A stretch of 64,000 nt of DNA from Rhodococcus sp. KBS0724 (GTDB lineage: Bacteria > Actinomycetota > Actinomycetes > Mycobacteriales > Mycobacteriaceae). The stretch lies in NCBI RefSeq assembly GCF_005938745.2, contig NZ_VCBX02000001.1, positions 6,152,501 to 6,216,500 of the forward strand, in the 5' to 3' direction. Both the position numbers and the translations under genes were made by a program. The notes beneath the pieces are model-generated. The model did no database searches. It had not been told where the DNA came from and was given only the letters and a program-made list of their open reading frames with translations. Shown piece after piece: positions 18,007 to 26,868 of the stretch (position 1 is its first letter; each line of letters begins with the position of its first letter).

Positions 18007-19368
18007 ATGGATCAGGCAATCGTTGCCGCAGATACCGCGTGGATCTTGGCTGCATTCACTGCCGTATCTCTCATGGTTCCCGGACTGGCCCTCTTCTACG
18101 GCGGAATGGTCAGCGTCCGAAGCACTCTCAATATGGTCATGATGACATTCGGCGGCTTTGCCGTAGTAGGCGTTCTCTGGATCATTTTCGGCTACTCCGC
18201 GGTCCTCGGCGATTCACTGGGCGGACTCGGTTTACTCGGTGATCCACTCGAGTACATCGGTCTGGGCCAACTCCTCGAAGCGCCTGCCGAACCCGCACTG
18301 CCGCCCGCATTGGTGGCAGGATTCCAACTTCTGTTCGCCGGCATCACCGTCGCACTGATCTCGGGGGCGTTTGCCGACCGCCTGAAGTTCGGCGCCTGGA
18401 TGATCTTTGCCGGGATCTGGGCCACTCTCGTGTACTTCCCGGTTGCCCATTGGGTGTTTGCGTTCGACTCCGCCGACGGCAGCGTCGTCGGCGGCTGGAT
18501 CGCCAATAAGCTTGCCGCCGTGGACTTCGCAGGTGGAACTGCCGTGCACATCAACGCCGGTATCGCCGCTCTCGCCGTAATCCTGGTGCTCGGAAAGCGT
18601 CGCACATTCCCGAATGCACCACGGCCACACAGCGTCCCACTGACCATTCTCGGTGCCGGCATCCTATTCTTCGGCTGGTTCGGGTTCAACGGCGGTTCAG
18701 CGTTGGCCGCGAACAACAACGCGTCGGTGGTCATTCTGAACACGGTCGCCGCAGCGTGTGCCGGCATCTGCGCCTGGCTTGTCGTCGAAAAGTTCCGCGA
18801 AGGTCACGCAACGACGCTCGGTGCCGCATCCGGGCTGATCGCGGCACTGGTTGCCATCACTCCTGCCTGTGGCGCGGTCTCGCCGATGGGCGCCCTGATC
18901 GTCGGTGCCGCTGCAGGAGCGTTGTGCTGCTTCACCATTTCGTTCAAGTTCAAGCTCGGCTACGACGACGCACTCGACGTGGTCGGCATCCACCTCGTCG
19001 GCGGAATCCTCGGCACACTACTCGTCGGATTGCTGGCCGTACCGGAAGCTCCCAGCGGCGCCCAGGGACTGTTCTACGGTGGCGGCCTCGAGCTTCTCGG
19101 CAGGCAGACGGTGGCCGTGGTCGCGGTTGTCGCGTACTCGTTCATCGTCACATTCATCATCGCGAAGGGAATCGACCTCGCAATGGGGTTGCGCGTCGAT
19201 CCCGAAACCGAGTACGAGGGCCTCGACGTGAGCGTTCACGGCGAAACCGCTTATGTGATGGATTCCGTCTCGATGACAAGTTCCACGAAGCACCAACCCG
19301 ACTCGGTGTCCGTCGCCGCCGAATCCATGACCACCAAGGCTGCGAGCACAGTCGACAGCAGTTCGTAA
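18007..19368 (+). CDS. amt: Ammonium transporter (Amt family)
   Basis: The 453-residue membrane channel of the Amt/MEP/Rh family has about 11 spans. Family landmarks are AWILAAFTAVSLMVPGLALFYGGM near the start, AHWVFAF (the first pore His is replaced here by the usual actinobacterial form), DFAGGTAVHINAG (about 177-189) and GFNGGSALAANN. It imports ammonium/ammonia. The last 60 residues are a Ser/Thr-rich cytoplasmic tail. No glnK or glnD follows; a terminator does. The position beside the N-demethylase locus suggests nitrogen scavenging. I could not identify a convincing GlnR box in the 170 bp upstream. Confidence 0.93.
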   Translation: MDQAIVAADTAWILAAFTAVSLMVPGLALFYGGMVSVRSTLNMVMMTFGGFAVVGVLWIIFGYSAVLGDSLGGLGLLGDPLEYIGLGQLLEAPAEPALPPALVAGFQLLFAGITVALISGAFADRLKFGAWMIFAGIWATLVYFPVAHWVFAFDSADGSVVGGWIANKLAAVDFAGGTAVHINAGIAALAVILVLGKRRTFPNAPRPHSVPLTILGAGILFFGWFGFNGGSALAANNNASVVILNTVAAACAGICAWLVVEKFREGHATTLGAASGLIAALVAITPACGAVSPMGALIVGAAAGALCCFTISFKFKLGYDDALDVVGIHLVGGILGTLLVGLLAVPEAPSGAQGLFYGGGLELLGRQTVAVVAVVAYSFIVTFIIAKGIDLAMGLRVDPETEYEGLDVSVHGETAYVMDSVSMTSSTKHQPDSVSVAAESMTTKAASTVDSSS

Positions 19369-19386
19369 ACCCGCATTCCGACGTGT

Positions 19387-19416
19387 GCCCCTGCTCTCGA
19401 ATCCGAGAGCGGGGGC
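19387..19416. terminator. Terminator between amt and the convergent regulator gene
   Basis: A 13-bp stem with one G-T wobble (arms 19387-19399 and 19404-19416, loop AATC) lies 18 bp after amt and 10 bp from the end of the minus-strand regulator gene. It can act in both directions. Confidence 0.75.
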
Positions 19417-19426
19417 GCAGTCGTGC

Positions 19427-20089
19427 TCAGCCCTGGTGATTGTCCGGATACGCGGTCACGGCCAGGAAGCGAATAGGCAACGTCACCAACTCGTTCGGAC
19501 CGTGCAGCCCCTCACCGTCCAACAGGAGCGAATCCCCTGGGCGCATTCGATATTCCGATTCGCCGTGCCCGTAGACCATTTCGCCTTCGAGCATGTAGAG
19601 CAGTTCGGTTCCCGGGTGTTGAAAGAGGGGAAACACCTCACTGGCATCAGTCAACGTAACGAGGACCGGCTCCAGCCGCTTGTTCTGCCCTCGCAACGAC
19701 CCGAGCAACTCGTAATGGTGCCCGACCCGCGTGCCTCGCCCGACTATCTCCGCGCCGCGACCGGCTTCCACGAATACCGCGTCACGCGCCGTATCCGCAC
19801 CACGAAAGAGTGATGTGACCGGTACGTCCAAACCGGCTGCGAGGCGCGCCAGCGTGGACAGGCTGCAGGAAGTCTGCGCATTCTCGATCTTGGACAACAT
19901 CGCCTTCGAGATCCCGACCCGAGTCGCCATGTCCCCGACCGACAGTCCGCTGGCCAACCGCAGCTTGCGCACCTGAACGGCGATCACCTTCTCTAGGTCG
20001 AGGCCGGTCGGAGTGTCCGCAGGAACTTCGCGCTGCTCCGGTGCCGGGTCTCCCGTATCTCGGTGGACACTGCGCTTCGACGTCGTCAT
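19427..20089 (-). CDS. XRE-family regulator with C-terminal cupin domain
   Basis: The 220-residue protein starts at the ATG at 20089; the frame is open further, into the intergenic operator region. It has an N-terminal disordered segment, an HTH_3 domain at about 35-95 (VRKLRLASGLSVGDMATRVG, then SKAMLSKIENAQTS), and a cupin_2 domain at about 145-215 (HPGTELLYMLEGEMVYGHGE; LRPGD replaced by MRPGDSLLLDGEGLHGP). Such XRE-cupin proteins sense small amines, amino acids or sulfonates. It is divergent from the cupin/N-demethylase operon, with a perfect inverted repeat between them, so it is the probable local regulator. Confidence 0.85.
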   Translation of the reverse strand: MTTSKRSVHRDTGDPAPEQREVPADTPTGLDLEKVIAVQVRKLRLASGLSVGDMATRVGISKAMLSKIENAQTSCSLSTLARLAAGLDVPVTSLFRGADTARDAVFVEAGRGAEIVGRGTRVGHHYELLGSLRGQNKRLEPVLVTLTDASEVFPLFQHPGTELLYMLEGEMVYGHGESEYRMRPGDSLLLDGEGLHGPNELVTLPIRFLAVTAYPDNHQG

Positions 20090-20102
20090 GGCCACAAGCC
20101 TA

Positions 20103-20133
20103 ACTGTGCGTCTACTGGGAGTAGACGCACAGT
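20103..20133. promoter_or_regulatory. Inverted-repeat operator before the XRE-cupin gene
   Basis: A perfect 13-bp inverted repeat (20103-20115 and 20121-20133) has a 5-bp centre TGGGA and core arms GTCTAC/GTAGAC. It lies 14 bp upstream of the regulator start, so binding would repress it. It is 148 bp from the divergent operon's start. I read it as the autoregulatory site. Confidence 0.6.
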
Positions 20134-20280
20134 CGTTGTCCGCGTAGCTGATCACCCCGATTTTGTTTACCGCCACGTAACCGCAAATCAGTTTCCTCTC
20201 ATTACAATAAGTTTCACGTCAGCGATCATGAATCAACGATCGGACGCTCTTTCATCCAGCCACTTCCCTCAGGAGCAACG

Positions 20281-20667
20281 ATGAGCATTTCTACGACGTC
20301 CACAACGCCGGCCGAATTCCGTGTCACCGCAGATTTCTGGGCAGAACTCCCTCAGATGCCCGAATCGGAGTATCCGGGAACCAAGGGATTCATCGACGAC
20401 GTCTACTCCAATCCGGATGGATCAGAAATGTCCGCGGGCTACTTCGAATTGATCCGCACCGACGCTCCCCTCGACTACCTCTACGAATACGACGAGATGA
20501 AGGTGGTCCTCGAAGGTGAGTTCGTTCTCGAAAATCTCGACACAGGCCAGGTGAGCGTCGCGAAGGCGAAGGACGCGATCTTCTTCCCCAAAGGTTCACG
20601 GATCAGGTTCACCACACCCGACCGCGCGCTGGCCTACTATGTCGGCCACCGCTCATTCGCACCGTAA
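20281..20667 (+). CDS. Cupin-domain protein (EutQ-like)
   Basis: The 128-residue single-domain cupin (LYEYDEMKVVLEGEFVLENLDTG; KAKDAIFFPKGSRIRFTTPDR) is of the EutQ-like type. The first metal motif is incomplete, as in EutQ. The ribosome site AGGAGCAACG precedes the ATG. It is the first gene of the N-demethylase operon, and its end overlaps or nearly touches the first DmmA-like gene. It could bind the amine substrate or a product. No activity can be assigned from sequence. Confidence 0.8.
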   Translation: MSISTTSTTPAEFRVTADFWAELPQMPESEYPGTKGFIDDVYSNPDGSEMSAGYFELIRTDAPLDYLYEYDEMKVVLEGEFVLENLDTGQVSVAKAKDAIFFPKGSRIRFTTPDRALAYYVGHRSFAP

Positions 20668-21196
20668 GCCAGCCATCGTGAGTGTCTGTATCGAATCGAC
20701 CAGCGTTCCGCGCTGGGACGCCGAACGCCTGCTCACCGATCCGGACGGGCGTTACTTCACCGTCGTCTCCTTCGGCGACCACGCACATACCGATGCCGCC
20801 CAGGTGGTCGGTAAGCATTCCGGCCACCGGGTCAGCTGGTTGAAACTCGCTCCGGACTGGAGTGCCGCAACTTCCGCGGTGTTGCAGCGAGAGTTCGCTG
20901 CCGCGAGAGTGGGGTGGCGATTAATCGTGATCGGCACCGAAATAGAAGTGCTACAGGCATGTTCGACGGCAATCGCTGCGGGTGCCATACCCGCAGAGAT
21001 CCTCACGTACGTCATCGACGACGCGCAACGCAGGGTCTATTGCGTGCATTGCCGGCACGTTCATCAATCGAATGCACCTGTAGGAGCACTCAGCCCGTGT
21101 CCACGATGTGATACCGATTTGTTTGTCTACCACCACGTATCCCGCAGGTACGGTGCCTACCTCGGGTTCATGGCTGACGCCGAGGAGCAAGGATGA
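20639..21196 (+). CDS. DmmA-like subunit of oxidative N-demethylase, copy 1
   Basis: A protein of up to 185 residues with the C-terminal zinc-ribbon-like module of the dimethylamine monooxygenase DmmA family: CVHCRHVHQS, then CPRCDTDL, then RYGAYLGF. The N-terminal part is an alpha/beta domain of unknown role (VVSFGDHAHT; LIVIGTEIEVLQACSTAIAAGA). The start is uncertain. ATG 20639 overlaps the cupin by 29 bp, and the in-frame GTG at 20678 lies 10 bp after the cupin stop. The stop overlaps the reductase start (ATGA). A paralogue is encoded at 23183. Confidence 0.82.
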   Translation: MSATAHSHRKPAIVSVCIESTSVPRWDAERLLTDPDGRYFTVVSFGDHAHTDAAQVVGKHSGHRVSWLKLAPDWSAATSAVLQREFAAARVGWRLIVIGTEIEVLQACSTAIAAGAIPAEILTYVIDDAQRRVYCVHCRHVHQSNAPVGALSPCPRCDTDLFVYHHVSRRYGAYLGFMADAEEQG

Positions 21197-22182
21197 CCGC
21201 AGCAACGGACGCGCCTGGCGTCGCAGACACTAAATCGTTGACCTTGATATTGACAGAGGCCTCTGAGCTCTGCGACGGCGTCAGAGCACTGCGACTCGAA
21301 AGCGCCGACGGCGCAACACTTCCCTCTTTCACACCGGGCAGCCACCTCGTTCTGGATTGCGGTACGACGCCACAGGGAACACCACGGCGCAATTCGTATT
21401 CGATGACCGGCCCCGAACTCGAACCGGACCACTATTCCGTGTCGGTCCAACTGGATCGAGGCGGTAGAGGTGGATCGCGCTGGATTCACGGGCTCGAGCT
21501 TGGCACGTACATTCGCGCGTCGCGCCCGCGCAGCGTGTTCGCTCCGGTACTCACGGCTAGGCACCACCTGCTGATTGCCGGCGGAATCGGTGTGACGCCG
21601 ATACTTTCGCATGCGCGGGCCGCCGTGCAATGGGGTCGATCCTTCACCGTCCTGTACGTGTGGCGAGGGCCGGACGCAGCGCATCTCGACGAACTTCGTG
21701 AACTGTGCGGATCACAACTGCACGTGTTTGCCTCACGCCGAGAATTATGGGCTCACCTGGGACCGGCATTGCTGGAACAGCCACTGGGAACCCACCTGTA
21801 CACGTGCGGCCCCAGCGCTATGATCGACGACGTCGAGGGTGCCGCACAGGCAGCGGGATGGCCGAGTGCCCGCATTCACTACGAACGATTCGGCGGCGTG
21901 GATCTGGACCCCGGCCAACCGTTTGTCGTCGCATTGCGTGGCAGCGGAAAAGAATTCGAAGTACCCTCCGGGACAAGCGTCCTCGAGACTCTCGAACAGC
22001 ACGGCGTCACCATCCCCAACCTCTGTCGGCAAGGGGTTTGCGGCGAATGCCGGATACCGGTAGCAGACGGGAGCGTCGCACATCGCGATCTGTATCTAAC
22101 CGACGAGGAGAAATCCTATGGCACATCGATGATGGCCTGCGTATCACGGGCCGATGGATCACGATTGGAGTTGGACTTGTGA
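21193..22182 (+). CDS. FMN/[2Fe-2S] reductase subunit of oxidative N-demethylase (PDR/VanB family)
   Basis: The 329-residue phthalate-dioxygenase-reductase-type protein has an FMN-binding barrel with RRNSYSMTG (65-73), an NAD(P) domain with IAGGIGVTPIL (about 128-138) and TCGPSAMID, and a C-terminal plant-type ferredoxin (C-x4-CGEC, fourth Cys in MMACVSR). It delivers electrons from NAD(P)H to the heme subunit. The ATG overlaps the DmmA-like stop by 4 bp, and its own stop overlaps the next GTG. It is the only reductase for the two heme and two DmmA-like subunits of this operon. Confidence 0.87.
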   Translation: MTAATDAPGVADTKSLTLILTEASELCDGVRALRLESADGATLPSFTPGSHLVLDCGTTPQGTPRRNSYSMTGPELEPDHYSVSVQLDRGGRGGSRWIHGLELGTYIRASRPRSVFAPVLTARHHLLIAGGIGVTPILSHARAAVQWGRSFTVLYVWRGPDAAHLDELRELCGSQLHVFASRRELWAHLGPALLEQPLGTHLYTCGPSAMIDDVEGAAQAAGWPSARIHYERFGGVDLDPGQPFVVALRGSGKEFEVPSGTSVLETLEQHGVTIPNLCRQGVCGECRIPVADGSVAHRDLYLTDEEKSYGTSMMACVSRADGSRLELDL

Positions 22183-23186
22183 ACGCATCGACAGAACTAC
22201 TCGACATACCCACTCGAATTGCGAACTTCCCGTTCCCTTTTGCCAAGGACTCGTACCGCTACAGTACCAACGTCGAACCTGCCGGGACGCCCACCACGAC
22301 GCCCGCCGGCGGCTGGGGAAAACACACCATCGAGATCGACGAGAACTACCATCACGAACTAGCCGAGCGAACAAGGATATTGGCGTCGGATGCCAGTAGA
22401 TATCAGAGCCTCCCCCACATGATGCCGGCGCAGTGGGACGCCATGATCTCGATCATGCGCATGCTCGCCGAGAGCTATCCAGAGTCAATGAGTCTCGAAC
22501 GCGACGGCGCGGTTTGGGTCTGGCGGAACGTGTTGCTCGCTATCGAACATCGGTTTGTCATCGGCGACCTCGATACGCTTCCGATCGATCCGCTTCGGTT
22601 TGCCACCAACCAGATTCAGGAGGATGTTGTCCTCCTCGACCAACGAGAAGGACAACTCTGGGGCGACGCCGGTGTGGTCACTTTCGCAGCGGACTGGTCA
22701 TTGCGATTCGACGTCGGTATGAGCTTTCTGCAAATCCACGGCCCGGTACCTCGCGTACATGCCGATGGTGTTGTCACTCGCGCCCAGAGTTTTCTCATGC
22801 GCCTCGAGCCCGGTGAACGTTACCGCCGAACCAACTGGACCTTGACCGTCGACGGCAAACTCGACACGTCCACCGAAACCTATCCGCAGTGGGGACCTGA
22901 CCGAACCAGCGTGGCGCGCGGCCCCCTCGAGGAGGTTGGTGACCGACTGTTTCTCCGCGTCGAGGTGCAGCACCTGATTCGTCTCGCAACCTCCGGGGCG
23001 ATCATGTTCCTCATCCGGAGTTATCTTCTGCCACTGCGAGACATCGCAGTGGTTCCGGTCTGGGCTCATCGCTTGCACGCGGTGCTCGACGACCTTCCGG
23101 AAGACATGGCCGACTACAAGGGGATCACCAAAACCCGGGGACCGGCAATGGAATGGCTGCGCACACACGGAGGAGTGAACTCGTGA
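22179..23186 (+). CDS. Heme-dependent oxidative N-demethylase, heme (DUF3445/PAS) subunit, copy 1
   Basis: The 335-residue protein belongs to the DUF3445 family, the heme-binding PAS-fold catalytic subunit of heme-dependent oxidative N-demethylase/dimethylamine monooxygenase. These oxidise a secondary amine to a primary amine plus formaldehyde. Family segments: FPFPFAKDSYRYSTNVEP (17-34), LPHMMPAQWD (78-87), DWSLRFDVGMSFLQIHGPVP, and ADYKGITKTRGPAMEWL near the end. The GTG at 22179 overlaps the reductase stop, with GGAG 8 bp upstream. Its end overlaps the next gene start. A paralogue is at 23673. Confidence 0.85.
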   Translation: MNASTELLDIPTRIANFPFPFAKDSYRYSTNVEPAGTPTTTPAGGWGKHTIEIDENYHHELAERTRILASDASRYQSLPHMMPAQWDAMISIMRMLAESYPESMSLERDGAVWVWRNVLLAIEHRFVIGDLDTLPIDPLRFATNQIQEDVVLLDQREGQLWGDAGVVTFAADWSLRFDVGMSFLQIHGPVPRVHADGVVTRAQSFLMRLEPGERYRRTNWTLTVDGKLDTSTETYPQWGPDRTSVARGPLEEVGDRLFLRVEVQHLIRLATSGAIMFLIRSYLLPLRDIAVVPVWAHRLHAVLDDLPEDMADYKGITKTRGPAMEWLRTHGGVNS

Positions 23187-23647
23187 CCACTACCCCGGAA
23201 CTGGATACAACCGGACGGGAGTTTCTCCTCATCACACTCGGTGGCTGCCGCGGCGGCCGAAACACCGTGATCGACTGGGCAACCCAGGCAATCGCCGCCG
23301 GTCGATCGGTGACCGTTCACGTTCAGGATCAACTCGATCTCTCGCAGATCGAGCAGGCAGTAACTGGTTCGCACACCGGCACGCGAATCGCCGTTGCCGG
23401 TCCCGAATACGACGTGATGCAAGCGCTGGCCGCGATACAGGCCTGCGGCGCATTGCCATGCGAAGTGCGCTCCTACGTCACGAGCGCCGGAACCATCTCA
23501 CTCTTCTGCCCACATTGCGCACACACCCATCGGGTCGAGACCCGGCCGGGCTCGGCGCACGAATGCCCTTCGTGCCGACTACTACTCGATATCCGGGTAC
23601 ATAGAAATTCACATCGCGGAAGCTACCTCGGCTCCGTCGCCGCGTAA
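23183..23647 (+). CDS. DmmA-like subunit of oxidative N-demethylase, copy 2
   Basis: The 154-residue paralogue of the gene at 20639 has CPHCAHTHRVE, then CPSCRLLLD, then RGSYLGS. The preceding alpha/beta part aligns with the first copy (IAVAGPEYDVMQALAAIQACGALPCEVRSYV against IGTEIEVLQACSTAIAAGAIPAEILTYV). The GTG at 23183 overlaps the heme-subunit stop, with GGAGGAG upstream. Copies 1 and 2 have diverged well beyond recent duplication. Confidence 0.82.
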   Translation: MTTTPELDTTGREFLLITLGGCRGGRNTVIDWATQAIAAGRSVTVHVQDQLDLSQIEQAVTGSHTGTRIAVAGPEYDVMQALAAIQACGALPCEVRSYVTSAGTISLFCPHCAHTHRVETRPGSAHECPSCRLLLDIRVHRNSHRGSYLGSVAA

Positions 23648-23672
23648 CACCTTCCACTCGAGGAGTGCAGTT

Positions 23673-24662
23673 GTGAGTGATCTGAAAACCTTGCCGTGGC
23701 CCTTCCCCGACGAAGACCGCACTTTTCGCTACGGCGTCAACGTTCAACCGGCACCCCAGTACACGCCGACACTCGCGGGGGCATGGGGTGAACATGTCGT
23801 CGATCTGGGCGAGGACTACCTCGACATGATGAAGCTACGACGCGACATCCTCGACCGGGACCCCGACCGAGCACAAATGCTGCCGCACATGATGCCGGCG
23901 TGCTGGGACGTCATGTTATTTCTCATGCGCCAACTCGCCGCTTCGTATCCATCTTCGATGCTGTTGGAAGGCACCGGAAGTCGCTATCGTTGGACAAATC
24001 GGTTACTCGGGATAGAACAGACCTTCACACTCGGCGACCTGTCCACCCTCCCCGAGAACCCACTGACATTCATCGGTTGCCAAGTACCCGACGACATACT
24101 GCTCCTTACCGAACGTGACAACCAGTTGTGGTTCGACGCAGCACTGGTCACCTCGTCTGCCGATTGGTCGGTGAAATTCGACATTGGGATGAGTTTCGAC
24201 GAAATCCATGTTCCGGTACCAGGATTGACCTCAGGTGGAGTAACCGGCAGGGCACAGAGTTTCATGCGAATGCTGACCACCGAACAGGTCTATCGCCGGG
24301 TGAACTGGACGTTCTCCGCCGTCGGTTCACGGCTGCGTGACACCAGCCTCGAAACAATGCCACAGTGGATGCACGATATGCCGGAGTTGATCGACCAGAA
24401 AGACTGGGGCCGAATCCAACTCCGCATCGAACTCGAGCATCTGATACGACTTCCGTTGACCGGCGCACTCGTGTTCAACATCCGCACCTACCTGGCTCCG
24501 CTGTCGGATATCGCCACAATCCCGCAATGGGCGGAGCAATTGGCGTCCATAGTGACCGAACTACCTCAGGATATAGCCGAATACAAAGGCATCGACGGCT
24601 ACCGCATGGCAGCAATGGCTTGGCTAAGTGCACAATCCGAAGTGGTCTATGCGACGGGCTGA
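23673..24662 (+). CDS. Heme-dependent oxidative N-demethylase, heme (DUF3445/PAS) subunit, copy 2
   Basis: The 329-residue second DUF3445 protein has WPFPDEDRTFRYGVNVQP (9-26), LPHMMPACWD (70-79), DWSVKFDIGMSFDEIHVPVPG and AEYKGIDGYRMAAMAWL, matching copy 1 in order and spacing but with many substitutions. The GTG start follows AGGAG by 7 bp. It lies 25 bp after the second DmmA-like gene. The arrangement A1-B-C1-A2-C2 suggests two alternative oxygenase pairs served by one reductase, or a hetero-oligomer. Confidence 0.85.
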   Translation: MSDLKTLPWPFPDEDRTFRYGVNVQPAPQYTPTLAGAWGEHVVDLGEDYLDMMKLRRDILDRDPDRAQMLPHMMPACWDVMLFLMRQLAASYPSSMLLEGTGSRYRWTNRLLGIEQTFTLGDLSTLPENPLTFIGCQVPDDILLLTERDNQLWFDAALVTSSADWSVKFDIGMSFDEIHVPVPGLTSGGVTGRAQSFMRMLTTEQVYRRVNWTFSAVGSRLRDTSLETMPQWMHDMPELIDQKDWGRIQLRIELEHLIRLPLTGALVFNIRTYLAPLSDIATIPQWAEQLASIVTELPQDIAEYKGIDGYRMAAMAWLSAQSEVVYATG

Positions 24663-24684
24663 GCCTTCGCATACAGTCGAAAGA

Positions 24685-25368
24685 ATGGACATTGTCACGA
24701 GCACTGTGAACGGCGTGCCGCTGAGCATCGCCAAGCCCGAATCACCTGCCGCGCAGGTACCTGCGGTGATCGTGCTACAGGAGGCCTGGGGAGTAAACGC
24801 TCATCTCGAGAGCGTCCTTCAACGCCTCGCCGACAACGGATATCTTGCAGTTGCTCCGCACCTCTACCATCGTGGATCACAGACGGTCTTCACCGATTTC
24901 CCGTCCGCCAAGGACTCCTTCATGGCTCTGACCAGTGACGGACTCGGCCACGACGTCGGTGCCGCGGTCTCGTACTGCAGGTCCGAGGGATCCGGCAAGA
25001 TCGGATCCCTCGGATTCTGCATGGGTGGCTCTGTGTCACTGTGGTGCGCAACTGTTCCACTGGTCGATGCCGCGGTCACCTATTACGGCGGCGCAGTTGC
25101 CGAAGCGCGATGGTCGGGAATCCCTTCCGGGATCGAACTTGCCGCCCAACTGAAGGTTCCGTGGCTCGGTCACTACGGCGACCTCGACACAAGCATCTCG
25201 CCGGAGAGCGTCGAGCAGCTGCGTGAAAACGCCGCAGATCTAGCGCGCGTGTACACATATGCCGACGCCGGCCACGCGTTCAACAACGACACCGCCGACC
25301 ATTACAACCCCGAAGCAGCGGCACTCGCTTGGTCCCACACTATGGAGTTCTTTGCCGAGACCTTGTGA
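24685..25368 (+). CDS. Dienelactone hydrolase family protein
   Basis: The 227-residue alpha/beta hydrolase has the nucleophile Cys112 in GFCMGG, Asp165/Asp167 in GHYGDLDTSI and His196 in ADAGHAFN, which is the DLH triad. The frame is open from 24628, inside the previous gene, but the ATG at 24685 removes the overlap and begins the conserved part. It lies 22 bp after the N-demethylase operon and may be co-transcribed. True DLH hydrolyses dienelactone in chlorocatechol breakdown, but most members of this broad family act on other esters. Confidence 0.85.
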   Translation: MDIVTSTVNGVPLSIAKPESPAAQVPAVIVLQEAWGVNAHLESVLQRLADNGYLAVAPHLYHRGSQTVFTDFPSAKDSFMALTSDGLGHDVGAAVSYCRSEGSGKIGSLGFCMGGSVSLWCATVPLVDAAVTYYGGAVAEARWSGIPSGIELAAQLKVPWLGHYGDLDTSISPESVEQLRENAADLARVYTYADAGHAFNNDTADHYNPEAAALAWSHTMEFFAETL

Positions 25369-25383
25369 CGCCGGGAGTTCCGG

Positions 25384-26817
25384 TCAGGGAACCCGCTTGA
25401 CTACGGTCCCCGTGACCTCGTCCTGAATCTGATCGGCGTCTACTGCTCGACTCTGCGCGCGACGTGATCGAGTGAAGTAGTAGATGCCGATCACGGCCAG
25501 GACAAACGGAACTCCGAACACCAGCGTCATCTTGAAATCGTCGACCCACAACGTGGTGATCAGAATCGCGACCATGAGAACGCCGCCGAGGATTGTCCCC
25601 ACGGGGAAGAACGGAATCGTAAAGGAAAGCTTTGTTCCGTCCTCTTTCATTCGCTTGCGGAAGAACCAGTGCGTCACGAAGATCAGCAGCCAGGTTGCCA
25701 TGGCGCCGAACATCGACAGCGAGATCATCAAAGTGAATGCCTGCTCGGGAAAGAGCACGTAGACGATCGTTGCGACAGCAATACCCGACGTCGACAGCAG
25801 CAGTGCGTTGACGGGCGATCCATTGGGTCGGACCTTACCGAGAACGGCTGGTGCATCACCTGCGCGGGAGAGCGAGAACATCATTCGCGATGACACGTAG
25901 AGTTGGCTGTTCATAGCAGACAACGCAGCAATGATGACCACAAAGTTGAGCACACTGTCAGCACCGGGGATATTGACGACCTGCATGACCGTGACGAACG
26001 GACTGCCGCCCGCCAGGATCTTGTCCATCGGGGCGATCGCGAGAATCAACGCCAATGTTGCGATGTAGAAGACGAACAGCCGAACTATCGTGACCCGAAA
26101 AGCTTTCTTGACCGCCACCGCCGGATTCTCCGCTTCGCCCGCGGCGATGGCGATCATCTCGATACTGAGGTAGCTGAAAATTGAGACGATGACGGCAAAC
26201 CACATGCCGGACAGGCCGTTCGGGAAGAACCCGCCACCTGCGGTGTAGTTGTGGAAGCCGTACTCGGGATTTCCACTGCCGAACACGACGTAGGCGGCCA
26301 TGACGATAAATGCCACGATCGCGAATACCTTGATCGTCGAGAACCAATACTCCATCGTTCCGAAGGCCTTGACGTTGAACATGTTCACGCCGATCAGCAC
26401 CCCGGAGAACAACACGATCCACATCCACGACGGTACGTCGGCAAACCAGAACTGCATGTACTCACCGATAGCCGTGACTTCGGTACCCACTGCAAGCACG
26501 ATGCACGACCAATAGAGATAGCGGACGAGAAACCCGATCAAGGGTCCGACGTAGAACTCTGCGTAAGCACCGAACGAACCCGACGTCGCATGTGCAACAG
26601 TCATTTCGGCGAGTGCACCCATCAGCAGCAGTGCGATGAGACCGCCGATCGCGTAGCTGATGATCACACTCGGACCGGCAAAGCCGATAGCAAATTTACT
26701 GCCGAGAAAGAGTCCCGTCCCGATTGCCCCACCGAGCGCGATCATGCTCATCTGTTTGGGGCCGAGTTCGCGTTTGAGACCTGATTCTCGCTGCTGAATG
26801 TTTTTGAAATCACTCAT
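25384..26817 (-). CDS. Amino acid permease (APC superfamily)
   Basis: The 477-residue, 12-span amino acid:cation symporter has the family N-terminal block KQMSMIALGGAIGTGLFLGS (residues 22-41) and the amino acid permease segment GSFGAYAEFYVGPLIGFLVRYLYW. The start at 26817 follows GAGGAG. It is the third gene of the kynurenine operon, 51 bp after kynU, so it probably takes up tryptophan, kynurenine or a related aromatic amino acid. Confidence 0.88.
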   Translation of the reverse strand: MSDFKNIQQRESGLKRELGPKQMSMIALGGAIGTGLFLGSKFAIGFAGPSVIISYAIGGLIALLLMGALAEMTVAHATSGSFGAYAEFYVGPLIGFLVRYLYWSCIVLAVGTEVTAIGEYMQFWFADVPSWMWIVLFSGVLIGVNMFNVKAFGTMEYWFSTIKVFAIVAFIVMAAYVVFGSGNPEYGFHNYTAGGGFFPNGLSGMWFAVIVSIFSYLSIEMIAIAAGEAENPAVAVKKAFRVTIVRLFVFYIATLALILAIAPMDKILAGGSPFVTVMQVVNIPGADSVLNFVVIIAALSAMNSQLYVSSRMMFSLSRAGDAPAVLGKVRPNGSPVNALLLSTSGIAVATIVYVLFPEQAFTLMISLSMFGAMATWLLIFVTHWFFRKRMKEDGTKLSFTIPFFPVGTILGGVLMVAILITTLWVDDFKMTLVFGVPFVLAVIGIYYFTRSRRAQSRAVDADQIQDEVTGTVVKRVP

Positions 26818-26868
26818 GGAAAACTCCTCACGAAGGCGGCCGCACCAGAACCGCAAAAAGGTGAACGA

